From: Halomonas campaniensis
Lineage (GTDB): Bacteria > Pseudomonadota > Gammaproteobacteria > Pseudomonadales > Halomonadaceae
NCBI RefSeq assembly: GCF_002211105.1
Contig: NZ_JPUA01000051.1
Span: 1-53,696, forward strand
Direction of reading: 5' to 3'
DNA length: 53,696 bases
Shown here: in pieces, positions 7,822-16,899 of the stretch
Layout of the letters: every line of letters begins with the position of its first letter
How positions within the stretch are numbered: the stretch's first letter is position 1
The notes under the pieces: generated by a model
What the model saw: only the letters and a program-made list of their open reading frames with translations
The model's database searches: none
Told to the model about the DNA's origin: nothing
Translations under genes and position numbers: made by a program

Positions 7822-8777
7822 CGCATGGTCTCATTATCTTCCCGTAAGTAATCCAACAACATTAACAAATCATCGGGGAGGTCTGCTTGAAAAGTTAATG
7901 TTTCGCCACTCACCGGGTGCTTGAAAATCAACTTACGCGCATGCAGGGCCTGGCGGGGGAATTCGCGCAGAATCTCTTTCAGCGGTTCAGCGGCGCCCGG
8001 CGGCAGCTTCGCGCGACCGCCGTACATGGGGTCTCCAATGAGCGGATAGCGGGCATGGGCCATATGCACACGAATTTGGTGAGTGCGCCCGGTTTCCAGC
8101 TTGCAACGCACATGGGTGTGGGCACGGAAGCGCTCAACCACGCGGAAATGGGTAATGGCAGGCTTACCCGAAGCGGTAACGGCCTGGCGTTTACGGTCTT
8201 TGGGGTGGCGGCCAATGGGCGCATCGATAGTGCTCCCCGACACCGGCTTACCAATCACCACGGCGTCGTACTGGCGTGACACGCTGCGCGCCTGCAGCTG
8301 TTCGACCAGGGCCGTTTGGGCAGGCAGCGTTTTCGCCACCATCATCAAGCCTGTCGTGTCTTTATCCAAGCGGTGAACAATGCCTGCCCGAGGCACTTCG
8401 GCAAGTGTCGGCTGGTGATGCAGCAACGCATTTAATAGCGTGCCGTCCGGGTTACCGGCAGCGGGATGCACCACCATACCGGCAGCTTTGTTGATCACCA
8501 TCACCGTGTCGTCTTCGTAAACGATATCCAGCGCGATATCCTGCGCCTCAAAACGGGTATCGTCCTCGATGGTCGCCTGAAGCGCCAACACTTCATGGCC
8601 ATGTAACTTGGCTTTAGGCTTGGCTTGCGCGCCATCCACCGTCAATTCTCCAGCGTTAATCCACGCTTTTAAGCGCTCACGGGAGTAATCACTGAACAAC
8701 TCAGCCGCCGCTTGGTCTAACCGTGCACCGGCTAACGTCGCGGGCACGCGCTGCGTGTCTTCAACTATTCGAGACAT
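7818..8777 (-). CDS. rluD: 23S rRNA pseudouridine(1911/1915/1917) synthase RluD
   Basis: A 319-residue RluA-family pseudouridine synthase that modifies helix 69 of 23S rRNA. It has an N-terminal S4-like RNA-binding domain (residues 10-75) and the catalytic motif GIVHRLDKDTTGLMMVAK with the active-site Asp. I use the ATG at 8777, which has AGAGGA just upstream; the frame extends further but without conservation. It is divergent from bamD with about 190 bp between starts, an arrangement widespread in Gammaproteobacteria. Confidence 0.94.
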   Translation of the reverse strand: MSRIVEDTQRVPATLAGARLDQAAAELFSDYSRERLKAWINAGELTVDGAQAKPKAKLHGHEVLALQATIEDDTRFEAQDIALDIVYEDDTVMVINKAAGMVVHPAAGNPDGTLLNALLHHQPTLAEVPRAGIVHRLDKDTTGLMMVAKTLPAQTALVEQLQARSVSRQYDAVVIGKPVSGSTIDAPIGRHPKDRKRQAVTASGKPAITHFRVVERFRAHTHVRCKLETGRTHQIRVHMAHARYPLIGDPMYGGRAKLPPGAAEPLKEILREFPRQALHARKLIFKHPVSGETLTFQADLPDDLLMLLDYLREDNETMR

Positions 8778-8963
8778 GAAAATCCTCTTTAAGACGCAAA
8801 AAACCTTAGCGGCCACCTTTGACGACACCTAACGAAACGTCGCTAAGCCTGCGTTTTGAGCCGAGGTGTTTTATAGTGGGCGGACTGAGACCTATTCTAC
8901 CATTTCTACTTATGGCCATCGCCGCTTTTTGGTGATCGAGGCTTGTTTGCAACGAGGATGATG

Positions 8964-9779
8964 ATGCGCGTTTTTTCAGCTGCCAACCGCTTTGGTGCTC
9001 TAGCCCTAAGCCTTGCCCTTCTAGCGGGCTGTGCGAGCAATAACTCTAGCGAAGAAGAAGACGATGAATTTGCTGGAGTGCAGGAGCGTGAGCTCTATGA
9101 GCTGGCCCGCACAGCCCTAGACAGCAACCGTTACCCGATTGCGATAGAGCGTTTGGAAGCACTCGACACCCGCTATCCGTTTGGTGCCCATGCAGAGCAG
9201 GCTCAGCTTGAGCTGATCTATGCCTACTATGAAAACAGCGACTGGGAAGAGGCTCGAGCCGCTGCCAGCCGCTTTATTCGCCTACATCCTGACCACCCGC
9301 AAGTGGACTACGCCTACTATTTGCGCGGCCTCTCCGCCTGGCAAGCGGGCCGCTTTAGTCTAGAGCGACTGCGCCTGATCGACATTTCCAAACGCGACTT
9401 AGGGGCTTCACGGGATGCTTACAACGACTTCCGCGAACTAATCCAGCGCTACCCCCAGAGCGAATACGCCGCTGACGCCCAGCAGCGAATCGTCTATCTG
9501 CGTGAGCTAATGGCTCGCCATGAGCTCCATGTCGCCGATTACTACCTGCGCCGTGGTGCTTACTTAGCAGCCGTTGAACGCGGCCGCTGGGTGATCGAAA
9601 ACTACCCCGAATCCAGCGCCACCCGGGATGCCTTGGCCACCATGGTGGAAGGTTATCAAGGCCTTGACATGGAGGATCGCGCCAATGAAGTCCTCGCCGT
9701 ACTGCGAGAAAACGCGCCTGATCACGAGCAGTTGCAGGGTAGTCGCTTTGTTCCTAAGCATCTAGGCCAAAATGATTAA
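8964..9779 (+). CDS. bamD: Outer membrane assembly lipoprotein BamD (ComL)
   Basis: An essential lipoprotein of the BAM complex that inserts beta-barrel proteins into the outer membrane. The 271-residue product has a lipoprotein signal with lipobox LLAGC (Cys23) and then five TPR-like helical repeats rich in Tyr/Arg, for example TRYPFGAHAEQAQLELIYAYY and LHPDHPQVDYAYYLRGL. Three ATGs in a row occur at 8958-8966; the third is best spaced from the AACGAGG ribosome site. A strong terminator follows at 9827. Confidence 0.95.
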   Translation: MRVFSAANRFGALALSLALLAGCASNNSSEEEDDEFAGVQERELYELARTALDSNRYPIAIERLEALDTRYPFGAHAEQAQLELIYAYYENSDWEEARAAASRFIRLHPDHPQVDYAYYLRGLSAWQAGRFSLERLRLIDISKRDLGASRDAYNDFRELIQRYPQSEYAADAQQRIVYLRELMARHELHVADYYLRRGAYLAAVERGRWVIENYPESSATRDALATMVEGYQGLDMEDRANEVLAVLRENAPDHEQLQGSRFVPKHLGQND

Positions 9780-9826
9780 ACCACTGCGAGCTATCATTCG
9801 CTGAAAGCTGTACAACATGTACCTAG

Positions 9827-9854
9827 AAAACCACGCCACGGCGTGGTTTTTTTA
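9827..9854 (+). terminator. Rho-independent terminator after bamD
   Basis: ACCACGCC and GGCGTGGT arms around a very short loop are followed by seven T residues, about 50 bp beyond the bamD stop. On the other strand the flanking A residues also give a short T-run. Confidence 0.88.
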
Positions 9855-9910
9855 TTCAAAAATCAACAAGCACATGATTCCAAAAGAGAAACAAAAAGTA
9901 ACCGAAAATA

Positions 9911-9950
9911 CTATACATGTAGTCATTATTTCCTATACAAAAACTATACA
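9911..9950 (+). repeat. Three helically phased CTATACA repeats upstream of the MCP gene
   Basis: The heptamer CTATACA occurs at 9911, 9933 and 9944, spacings of 22 and 11 bp, i.e. two turns and one turn of DNA. The surrounding 9850-9980 stretch is unusually AT-rich. A CATAAT at 9975-9980 could be the -10 of the downstream chemotaxis receptor gene, which would place the repeats at about -77 to -38. The motif is not recognised; the operator role is inferred. Confidence 0.45.
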
Positions 9951-10013
9951 CACATATATGATGAGTCCGTCTAGCATAATAAAGTGCCTTAACGGCACCT
10001 AAGGGAGCACTCA

Positions 10014-11717
10014 ATGTCACTTCTTAACGCCCGTTCCAGCAACACCAAAATTAGTACGCGTTTAACGCTCGGATTTTCTGCCCTGCTTGGGCTGCTGATT
10101 CTGTTAACTGCCGTCGGTATTTATCAGGTCAATCAAATTGACCGCGATTTATCGACAATCAACGACGTCAATGGAACCAAACAACGCTTTGCAGTGGACT
10201 GGCGAGGTAGCGTACATGATCGCGCTATCGTGCTTCGTGACATTGTGATCACCGCCGGGAATGGCAACCTCAGCTCCTTAGAGAGTGAAATGGAACGTCT
10301 GCGCAGCGCTTACAGCACAGCCACGACAGGCATGGAGCAAGTGTCCAACGAATACGCTGGCACTGCTCAAGAGCAAACTATTATTAACAGTATCAATGAC
10401 CAAGCCATACTGACACGGGAACTAACAGAGCAAGTAATAGCCGCCCGTCAAGCAGACGAGTATGCAGAGGCGCAAACGCTGCTACTTGAACAGGCAGGCC
10501 CCGCTTACACCGAGTGGCTTAACCGCATAAATCAATTTATCAATCTTCAGCAGCAGTTGAACGACGCTACTACAGCGACAGCCCGCGATACCGCCTCGGG
10601 TTTTCAAATGCAAATGCTGGGGCTAACACTGTTTGCGTTGCTGGTAGGCGGTTTGATCGCGGTGTTTCTATCCCGCCAGCTGCTACGTGAATTGGGTGCC
10701 GAGCCCTACGAAGTCAAAGCCTTCGCAGAAGCCATTGGTCGCGGCGAATTAAACAGCCAGGGTAAGCTTAAGAAGGGAGATACCCGCAGCATTATGGCGT
10801 CACAGGTAGCCATGGCGCAGCAGTTACAAACCATTGTGACCCAGGTGCGCGCCTCGGCAGAAGCGGTGGCCAGCAACAGCGAGCAAATCGCTGAAGGCAA
10901 TAACGACCTCTCCTCGCGTACTGAGCAGCAAGCCAGCGCACTAGCCGAAACCGCCTCGGCAATGGAGCAGCTTAACAGCACCGTCAAGCTCAACGCCGAT
11001 AACTCCGAGCAGGCAAGCAAAGAGGCCTCCAGCGCCTCTAACACAGCCAAACAAGGCGGCGCAGCGGTCAATCAGGTGGTTGCCACCATGAACGATCTTA
11101 ATAAGAGCTCTCAGGAAATTGCCGGTATTATCTCTACTATTGATGCAATTGCCTTTCAAACCAACATTCTGGCACTTAATGCCTCGGTCGAAGCTGCCCG
11201 GGCTGGGGAGCATGGCCGTGGCTTTGCGGTAGTCGCAGAAGAAGTGCGTAAACTTGCCCAGCGCAGTGCCGATGCCGCAAAAGAGATCAACGACCTTATC
11301 TCTAGCAACCTGGAACGGGTCACCCATGGCAACGAGCGCGCCGAAGAAGCCAGCAAGTCGACCGAGCAGATCGTCGCGGCTATCGAGCGGGTAACCAGCA
11401 TTATGCAGGAGATCAGCCACGCCAGCGCCGAGCAGAGCACCGGTGTGCAGGAAGTGGGTCGAGCAGTGACCGAGATGGATCAGGTCACCCAGCAGAACGC
11501 AGCCCTAGTTCATGAAAGCGCTACCGCAGCTAACAGTCTGCGTCAAAACGCTCACTCGTTGCTGCACTCCATGGAGGTCTTCAAATTACCCAACGGTGCC
11601 AAAAACGCCCAGCCGTCGCAGGCTCCCTTGGCACCGGCAAGCAGTCATTCTGCCAACACCCACGCCCTCCCCGCCGTTAAACGTCAGCAGGAAGCTCCCG
11701 AGTGGGAAAGCTTCTAA
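10014..11717 (+). CDS. Methyl-accepting chemotaxis protein with CheR-tether tail
   Basis: A 567-residue transmembrane chemoreceptor. It has a first membrane segment (about 18-38), a periplasmic four-helix-bundle sensor (about 40-195) and a second membrane segment (about 198-220). The long cytoplasmic coiled coil has the conserved hairpin tip (IDAIAFQTNILALNASVEAARAGEHGRGF, given here by position 11140-11225). The C-terminus ends EWESF after a flexible Ala/Pro-rich linker, matching the xWxxF pentapeptide that tethers CheR and CheB in high-abundance receptors. The ligand cannot be told from sequence. It is a single gene with its own terminator and no che neighbours; AAGGGAG precedes the ATG. 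Confidence 0.92.
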   Translation: MSLLNARSSNTKISTRLTLGFSALLGLLILLTAVGIYQVNQIDRDLSTINDVNGTKQRFAVDWRGSVHDRAIVLRDIVITAGNGNLSSLESEMERLRSAYSTATTGMEQVSNEYAGTAQEQTIINSINDQAILTRELTEQVIAARQADEYAEAQTLLLEQAGPAYTEWLNRINQFINLQQQLNDATTATARDTASGFQMQMLGLTLFALLVGGLIAVFLSRQLLRELGAEPYEVKAFAEAIGRGELNSQGKLKKGDTRSIMASQVAMAQQLQTIVTQVRASAEAVASNSEQIAEGNNDLSSRTEQQASALAETASAMEQLNSTVKLNADNSEQASKEASSASNTAKQGGAAVNQVVATMNDLNKSSQEIAGIISTIDAIAFQTNILALNASVEAARAGEHGRGFAVVAEEVRKLAQRSADAAKEINDLISSNLERVTHGNERAEEASKSTEQIVAAIERVTSIMQEISHASAEQSTGVQEVGRAVTEMDQVTQQNAALVHESATAANSLRQNAHSLLHSMEVFKLPNGAKNAQPSQAPLAPASSHSANTHALPAVKRQQEAPEWESF

Positions 11718-11761
11718 ACTAAAACGGCCAGGGTTTGACTACCGTGGATGCACAATGAAAA

Positions 11762-11790
11762 AAACTCCCCTTTTCAGGGGAGTTTTTTTA
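11762..11790. terminator. Bidirectional terminator between the MCP gene and nadE
   Basis: AAACTCCCC (11762-11770) and GGGGAGTTT (11777-11785) form a 9-bp stem with a 6-nt loop. T-runs follow on both strands, so it can end both the chemoreceptor transcript (plus) and the nadE transcript (minus), which converge here. Confidence 0.9.
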
Positions 11791-11825
11791 TCTGGCCGTC
11801 AAAGCAGCGTTAAGAGATGTTCCGC

Positions 11826-13460
11826 TTACTCGCCGGGCTGCCAACCATTGACGATGGGGTAGCGGCGGTCGCGGCCAAAACCCCGCGGCGTCACCCGCAC
11901 ACCAATGGGCGCCTGGCGGCGCTTATACTCGCAGCGGTCGACCAGCTTCACTACTTTGTAAACGTCTTCAGCGTCAAAGCCACCGGCAATGATCGCTTCA
12001 GCGCTCATATCGCCCTCGATATAGCTTAATAGGATTGCATCGAGCACGTCGTAATCAGGCAGCGAGTCGCTATCCTGCTGATCAGGCGCCAGCTCCGCGC
12101 TGGGTGGCCGCTCAATGACACGCTCGGGTATTGCCGGCGATTGGGTATTGCGCCAGCGAGCCAAGCGGTACACCCAGGTTTTATACACATCTTTAATGGC
12201 ATTAAACCCGCCCACCATATCGCCATACAGCGTGGCATAGCCCACCGCCATTTCGCTCTTGTTACCGGTCGTCAGTACCATTAAGCCTTTTTTATTGGAG
12301 ATCGCCATTAGCAGTACACCGCGACAGCGGGACTGCAGATTCTCTTCGGTAGTATCTCGCTCAGTGCCCGCGAAACTCTCAGCCAGTGTGCCCATAAAGG
12401 CTTCTACCATGGGCTCGATCGGCATGATTTCGTAATGCACACCGAGCATCTTGGCCTGCTCCGCAGCGTCCTGTTTGGAAATATCCGCGGTGTAGTGGTA
12501 AGGCATCATCACCGCCTGCACCCGCTGGGGGCCCAGTGCGTCAACCGCAATGGCCAGCGAAAGCGCCGAATCGATACCGCCGGAAAGCCCCAACACCACG
12601 CCCTCAAAACCGCTCTTGTTGACGTAATCGCGCAGTCCGGTGACTAATGCACAATACAGGCTCTCTTCCGGTTCTACCTCGGGGTCAATCTCGCCGGGCT
12701 GGGGCTCCCAAACCGTGGCGCTGGTTTGGAGTAGCTGAACTGGCATCAGGCCCGCCTGCCAATACGGCGCCAGCACCTGCAACTCACCGCTGGCGTTAAC
12801 GCAGCAAGAGCCGCCATCAAACACCAGCTCATCCTGACCACCGATAGTGTTCACATACACAATCGGACGATTGACGTCTTGGGCGTGCTGCTCCAATAAG
12901 CTCAGTCGCTCAGTGGGTTTATCCTGGTGATAGGGCGAGGCGTTCAAGGTGATCAGCACTTCAGCCCCCGCTTCCTTGGCAGCCCTAACCGGCGCGCCAT
13001 CCCATAGATCCTCACAGATCACGATGCCCAGCTTGGCGCCCTTATGCTCATAAACGAGTGTCTCTGTGCCTGGCGTAAAGTAGCGCTGCTCGTCAAACAC
13101 TTGGTAGTTAGGCAACGCCTGCTTGGCGTACTCAGCTTCCCACTGACCGTTGTAGAGTAGGCCTGCTAAGTTGTAACAGCGGCCTTCACGCACGCCGGGA
13201 TAGCCAATGATCACCAGCACATCACTGGCGACCTTCGATGCCATTAGCCCCCGGGCTTCGCGCAGGCGGGTTTCCATTGAGGGGCGCAACAGCAGATCTT
13301 CAGGCGGGTAGCCCGACAAAAAAAGCTCAGGAAAGACAACAATATCCGCCCCATGCTCAATCCGGGCTTCGCGCACGGCTTCAATCGCGCGTGCGGCGTT
13401 GCCGGGAATATCCCCGACCAGAGGATCGAGTTGGGCCATTACCAGCGTTAAGTCTTGCAT
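11826..13460 (-). CDS. nadE: Glutamine-dependent NAD+ synthase
   Basis: A two-domain cytosolic enzyme (544 residues) for the last step of NAD synthesis, amidation of deamido-NAD with ammonia taken from glutamine. The N-terminal nitrilase domain shows the Glu45 (FPELFLSGYPPEDLL), Lys113 and Cys149 (VICEDLW) triad. The C-terminal synthetase domain has the ATP-pyrophosphatase loop SGGIDSAL (about 293-300). The ATG at 13460 is chosen; a TTG three codons upstream is possible and has a closer purine-rich site. It converges on the chemoreceptor gene and is divergent from the PP0621-family gene. Confidence 0.94.
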   Translation of the reverse strand: MQDLTLVMAQLDPLVGDIPGNAARAIEAVREARIEHGADIVVFPELFLSGYPPEDLLLRPSMETRLREARGLMASKVASDVLVIIGYPGVREGRCYNLAGLLYNGQWEAEYAKQALPNYQVFDEQRYFTPGTETLVYEHKGAKLGIVICEDLWDGAPVRAAKEAGAEVLITLNASPYHQDKPTERLSLLEQHAQDVNRPIVYVNTIGGQDELVFDGGSCCVNASGELQVLAPYWQAGLMPVQLLQTSATVWEPQPGEIDPEVEPEESLYCALVTGLRDYVNKSGFEGVVLGLSGGIDSALSLAIAVDALGPQRVQAVMMPYHYTADISKQDAAEQAKMLGVHYEIMPIEPMVEAFMGTLAESFAGTERDTTEENLQSRCRGVLLMAISNKKGLMVLTTGNKSEMAVGYATLYGDMVGGFNAIKDVYKTWVYRLARWRNTQSPAIPERVIERPPSAELAPDQQDSDSLPDYDVLDAILLSYIEGDMSAEAIIAGGFDAEDVYKVVKLVDRCEYKRRQAPIGVRVTPRGFGRDRRYPIVNGWQPGE

Positions 13461-13603
13461 GGGCGTCAAAATCTCTTGAGAATCTTTAAAATCGGATTAC
13501 ACCGTCATAGTCGTATTGTCCCGCAAGGGCCGCCAACTGGCAAAGGCTGCGGGTCTATCCTAACGCCTTGTGCCTAGATTCCCACTTTGGGAGACACAAA
13601 AGG

Positions 13604-13876
13604 ATGAACCTCTTGATCATTCGGCTGATTATCTTCGCCGTTGTATTCTATGCCGGTTTAAAACTCTACGGCATCTACCGGCAACGTAAGCTTGAGCATG
13701 AAGCGCAGCATAGCAAAGTGAACCGTCACGAGGGTGGCAAAATGGTGCGCTGCCGCTGGTGTGAAGTACACGTTCCTGAAGACGAAGCACTGCGTGACCA
13801 GGAGCAGTGGTTCTGCTCTAGCGCCCATCGTGACCGCTTTCTGCAGGAGCAGCAGGACAAGGGCGGCACACCTTAA
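13604..13876 (+). CDS. PP0621-family small membrane zinc-finger-like protein
   Basis: A 90-residue protein with one N-terminal membrane segment (residues 3-22, LLIIRLIIFAVVFYAGLKLY), a basic linker, and a C-terminal Cys cluster (MVRCRWCEVHVP ... WFCSSAHRDRF). The Cys-X2-Cys and Cys-X3-His spacing would suit zinc binding. The pattern matches the PP0621 family of uncharacterised gammaproteobacterial proteins. I start at the ATG at 13604; an upstream in-frame start lacks conservation. No function is known to me. Confidence 0.8.
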   Translation: MNLLIIRLIIFAVVFYAGLKLYGIYRQRKLEHEAQHSKVNRHEGGKMVRCRWCEVHVPEDEALRDQEQWFCSSAHRDRFLQEQQDKGGTP

Positions 13877-13889
13877 CCTTGTACTGGTC

Positions 13890-14993
13890 TTAAGCGTGTA
13901 TTAGCCGCTCTGGCGTAAGTTGGTATGGCGCGGGGTCAATCAGAGGCTCGCGCCCCAATAGTTGATCTACCAGCAAATGGGTCGAGGCAGGCGCCAACAC
14001 CAAGCCGTTGCGATAGTGCCCGGCATTGACGAATACATTAGGCCATTCAGGCAGCGCGCCGATAAAGGGGAGGCCCGTTGGGGATCCAGGCCGCAGGCCG
14101 GCCCATTGGTGCGCTACCGGGCACGTTGCCAATGCGGGCAGGATGGCTTCAGCACTCTGTTTTAGTGACGCCAATGCCACCTCATCGGTGCGCTTGTCAA
14201 AACCCACCTCTTCCAGCGTAGAACCCACCAATAGCAGGCCATCTGCACGCGGAATAATATAGCGCCCATCTTTCAATACCACGCGCTGCACCAACCCTTT
14301 GGGTGCTTGGTAAGCGATCATCTGCCCTTTTACGGGCCTTACCGGCAACTGCACATTCAACAGCGACAAGAGCTGTGCCGCCCAGGCACCGCCGCAAACA
14401 ATAATGCGTTCAGCCGTCAACGGCCCTTGAGAGGTCTCTACGCCTTTTACTTGTCCACTCTGTTGAATAAAACCACTGACCTCGCACTGCTCTTTCATCT
14501 TGACCTGGGACATCGCGGCTAACCGCGCCTTAAGCGCCTTGGCTAAGCGCGGATTGCGCACGCTACCCAGTGTCGGCATCCACAGTGCGCTGTCGTCCGC
14601 CATGGCCACACCAGGCTCTTTAGCATGGACAAAGTCTGCCCCCACCCGCTCCAGGGGTTTACCCAACTGGCGCGCCCATTGCAGCGCTTTGTCGGCATCG
14701 TCCACATTTAGGTAGAGCAGCCCCTTTTGGCGATATTCGGGGTCGATACCGGTCTCTTCCAGCAAGCGCAGAGCCAAAGAGGGGTAAACGCCTTCCGACC
14801 AGCGGGAGAGTTGCGACACTGCGGTGTCGTAGCGCCAGGGATAGAGCGGCGAAACGATTCCACCCCCCGCCCAGGAGGCCTCTTTACCGCACTCACCACG
14901 ATCAACCAGCGTGACCTGCTGGCCAGCATCGGCCAGTTGCAGCGCGGTCATCATACCGATCACGCCGCCGCCAATAATTAAGAAATCTCTCAC
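13890..14993 (-). CDS. thiO: Glycine oxidase ThiO
   Basis: A 367-residue FAD-dependent amino-acid oxidase that converts glycine to iminoacetate for the thiazole moiety of thiamine. The Rossmann dinucleotide motif IIGGGVIGMMTALQLADAG is at the N-terminus (residues 6-24). DAO-family signatures follow, including GKEASWAGGGIVSPLYPWRY and the C-terminal GLRPGSPTGLPFIGALP and GHYRNGLVLAPAS blocks. No other thi gene is nearby. It is divergent from fimT, the same pairing known in P. aeruginosa. Confidence 0.92.
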   Translation of the reverse strand: MRDFLIIGGGVIGMMTALQLADAGQQVTLVDRGECGKEASWAGGGIVSPLYPWRYDTAVSQLSRWSEGVYPSLALRLLEETGIDPEYRQKGLLYLNVDDADKALQWARQLGKPLERVGADFVHAKEPGVAMADDSALWMPTLGSVRNPRLAKALKARLAAMSQVKMKEQCEVSGFIQQSGQVKGVETSQGPLTAERIIVCGGAWAAQLLSLLNVQLPVRPVKGQMIAYQAPKGLVQRVVLKDGRYIIPRADGLLLVGSTLEEVGFDKRTDEVALASLKQSAEAILPALATCPVAHQWAGLRPGSPTGLPFIGALPEWPNVFVNAGHYRNGLVLAPASTHLLVDQLLGREPLIDPAPYQLTPERLIHA

Positions 14994-15133
14994 AACATTG
15001 TCCGTTTTGGCTTACATAAAAAAAGCGTAGCGTCGCTTAGGATGTCTTCTTAACAACGATGTGCTCGCTGCCAGGGTTTATAAGCAAAGTGAGCATAGCG
15101 CGGGCAATAACGTGGTCAAGTGAGGAGAAGCGG

Positions 15134-15670
15134 ATGGTCGGTTTCCACAACCAGGCACGCACCACACCCGAAAGCGGATTTACGCTACTTGAGCTACTGG
15201 TCACGCTGCTATTGGTGGGCATTATCGCTGTTTTGGGGCTGCCTAATTTTCAAGCGCTTGGGGAGCGAACCGCACGGAGCAGCGAAATAAACCGCTTACA
15301 AAGCGCTTTTGCGTTCGCGCGAAATACAGCGATTAGTCAACGCCAACAGATTACCCTTTGCCCTGCCAACAAGAGCCGCAAGGCCTGCGCCAACGACTGG
15401 AGTAGTGAGCTAATGATTGTGCGCGGGGATAAAACCAACAGTATCACCAAAGACGATATTCTGCGCATCGTCCCCGCGCAACAGGACACACAGGTTACTT
15501 ATAGCCGGGGCTGGTCGCGCATCCGTTACAGCCCGTTAGGCTATACCAGCGGTTACAATGGCAGTTTTTCCGTTTGTTCAAGCAGCGGCGCTCAAGGCTC
15601 CCAAGGTAAAAAGTTGGTACTCAGCCAATTGGGCCGCTTGCGGATTGATGGAACGCCTATCGATTGCTAG
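15134..15670 (+). CDS. fimT: FimT/GspH-type minor pilin-like protein
   Basis: A 178-residue type IV pilin-like protein. It has a leader ending in Gly before Phe (ESGFTLLELLVT), with Glu5 of the mature form, followed by a hydrophobic helix and a GspH-type globular domain with two Cys near the C-terminus. PilD-type prepilin peptidase should cleave after the Gly. GAGGAG lies 6 bp ahead of the ATG at 15134. It stands next to thiO and about 11 kb from the other minor pilins. In other bacteria FimT binds DNA during natural transformation; that role is not shown here. Confidence 0.86.
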   Translation: MVGFHNQARTTPESGFTLLELLVTLLLVGIIAVLGLPNFQALGERTARSSEINRLQSAFAFARNTAISQRQQITLCPANKSRKACANDWSSELMIVRGDKTNSITKDDILRIVPAQQDTQVTYSRGWSRIRYSPLGYTSGYNGSFSVCSSSGAQGSQGKKLVLSQLGRLRIDGTPIDC

Positions 15671-15691
15671 GCACTCCATGCTAGCCAATGT

Positions 15692-16645
15692 TTACCCGGC
15701 AATACCGTCTAAATAGCGCTCAGCATCCAGCGCTGCCATGCAGCCGCTGCCCGCCGAGGTAATCGCCTGCCGATAGATGTGATCCATCACATCGCCGCAG
15801 GCAAAAACGCCGGGGACGCTGGTGGCGGTTGCATTGCCTTCAAGGCCGGAGTGCACTTTGATATAGCCGCCGTTCATGTCCAACTGGCCAGCAAAGATTC
15901 CCGTGTTGGGACTATGACCAATGGCAATAAACAGCCCAGGCGCATGGATCTCTTTGCTGGAACCATCTTTAGTGGATTTAACCCGCACGCCCGTAACGCC
16001 GGAGTTATCGCCGAGCACTTCTTCGACTTCCTGGAACCACTCAAGGGCGATTTTGCCCGCCTCGACTTTCTCGAATAGCTTATCCTGGAGGATTTTTTCC
16101 GCCCGCAGCGTGTCACGGCGGTGTACCAGGGTCACCTTGGAGGCGATGTTAGAGAGATAGAGCGCCTCTTCCACGGCGGTATTACCGCCGCCCACCACAA
16201 TAACTTCCTGATTGCGGTAGAAAAACCCGTCGCAGGTAGCGCAGGCCGATACCCCTTGGCCCATAAACTGCTGCTCAGTAGGCAGCCCCAGGTAACGCGC
16301 ACTGGCGCCGGTAGCCACAATCAGCGCATCGCAGGTATAAATGCCGCCATCGCCTTTTAAAGTGAAGGGTTTTTCGCCTAAGCTAACCTCGTTAATGTGG
16401 TCAAACAGCACTTCGGTATTGAAACGCTCGGCGTGCTGTTTCATGCGCTCCATCAACTCCGGCCCCTGGACGCCTTGCGCGTCACCTGGCCAGTTATCCA
16501 CATCGGTTGTGGTGGTCAGTTGGCCACCCGCCTGAATACCGGTAATCAGTAGCGGCTTCAGGTTGGCCCGTGCGGCGTACACCGCCGCCGTATAGCCCGC
16601 GGGGCCGGATCCAAGAATAATCAAACGCTCATGACGAGTTTCCAT
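15692..16645 (-). CDS. trxB: Thioredoxin-disulfide reductase
   Basis: A 317-residue flavoenzyme that passes electrons from NADPH to thioredoxin. The FAD motif GSGPAGYTAAVYAARA (12-27), the redox-active CATC (Cys135/Cys138) and the NADPH motif GGGNTAVEEALYLS are clear, as is the C-terminal FACGDV FAD-binding block. The ATG at 16645 with AAGGTG upstream is preferred over a longer frame starting at 16741. It is divergent from acnA across a roughly 250-bp region with an inverted repeat. Confidence 0.95.
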   Translation of the reverse strand: METRHERLIILGSGPAGYTAAVYAARANLKPLLITGIQAGGQLTTTTDVDNWPGDAQGVQGPELMERMKQHAERFNTEVLFDHINEVSLGEKPFTLKGDGGIYTCDALIVATGASARYLGLPTEQQFMGQGVSACATCDGFFYRNQEVIVVGGGNTAVEEALYLSNIASKVTLVHRRDTLRAEKILQDKLFEKVEAGKIALEWFQEVEEVLGDNSGVTGVRVKSTKDGSSKEIHAPGLFIAIGHSPNTGIFAGQLDMNGGYIKVHSGLEGNATATSVPGVFACGDVMDHIYRQAITSAGSGCMAALDAERYLDGIAG

Positions 16646-16738
16646 GACACCACCTTGTAAATATCTGACTGATAGCTTTGTCGATAGCCGTGATTTGGCA
16701 AAGAGTCTGCCTGAAATGGCGCCAAGTACAAGCGATTG

Positions 16739-16775
16739 CAAGGTTTCGTCTACGCTATTAGGTGAAGAAACCTTG
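16739..16775. repeat. Inverted repeat in the trxB-acnA divergent promoter region
   Basis: Perfect 9-bp arms CAAGGTTTC (16739-16747) and GAAACCTTG (16767-16775) flank 19 bp between the divergently transcribed trxB and acnA. No T-run follows on the plus strand (GAAACCTTGAAAG), so an operator is as plausible as an RNA stem. Confidence 0.45.
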
Positions 16776-16899
16776 AAAGACCCTCATCAAACACCCATGT
16801 GTTATTACTAAATAAACGCCATACTGGGGGTAACTCATACTAAAGGAAGATCGTGACCGTCACGCCGAGACCAGCGCTCAGCAACCAGAGGAGAGACAT

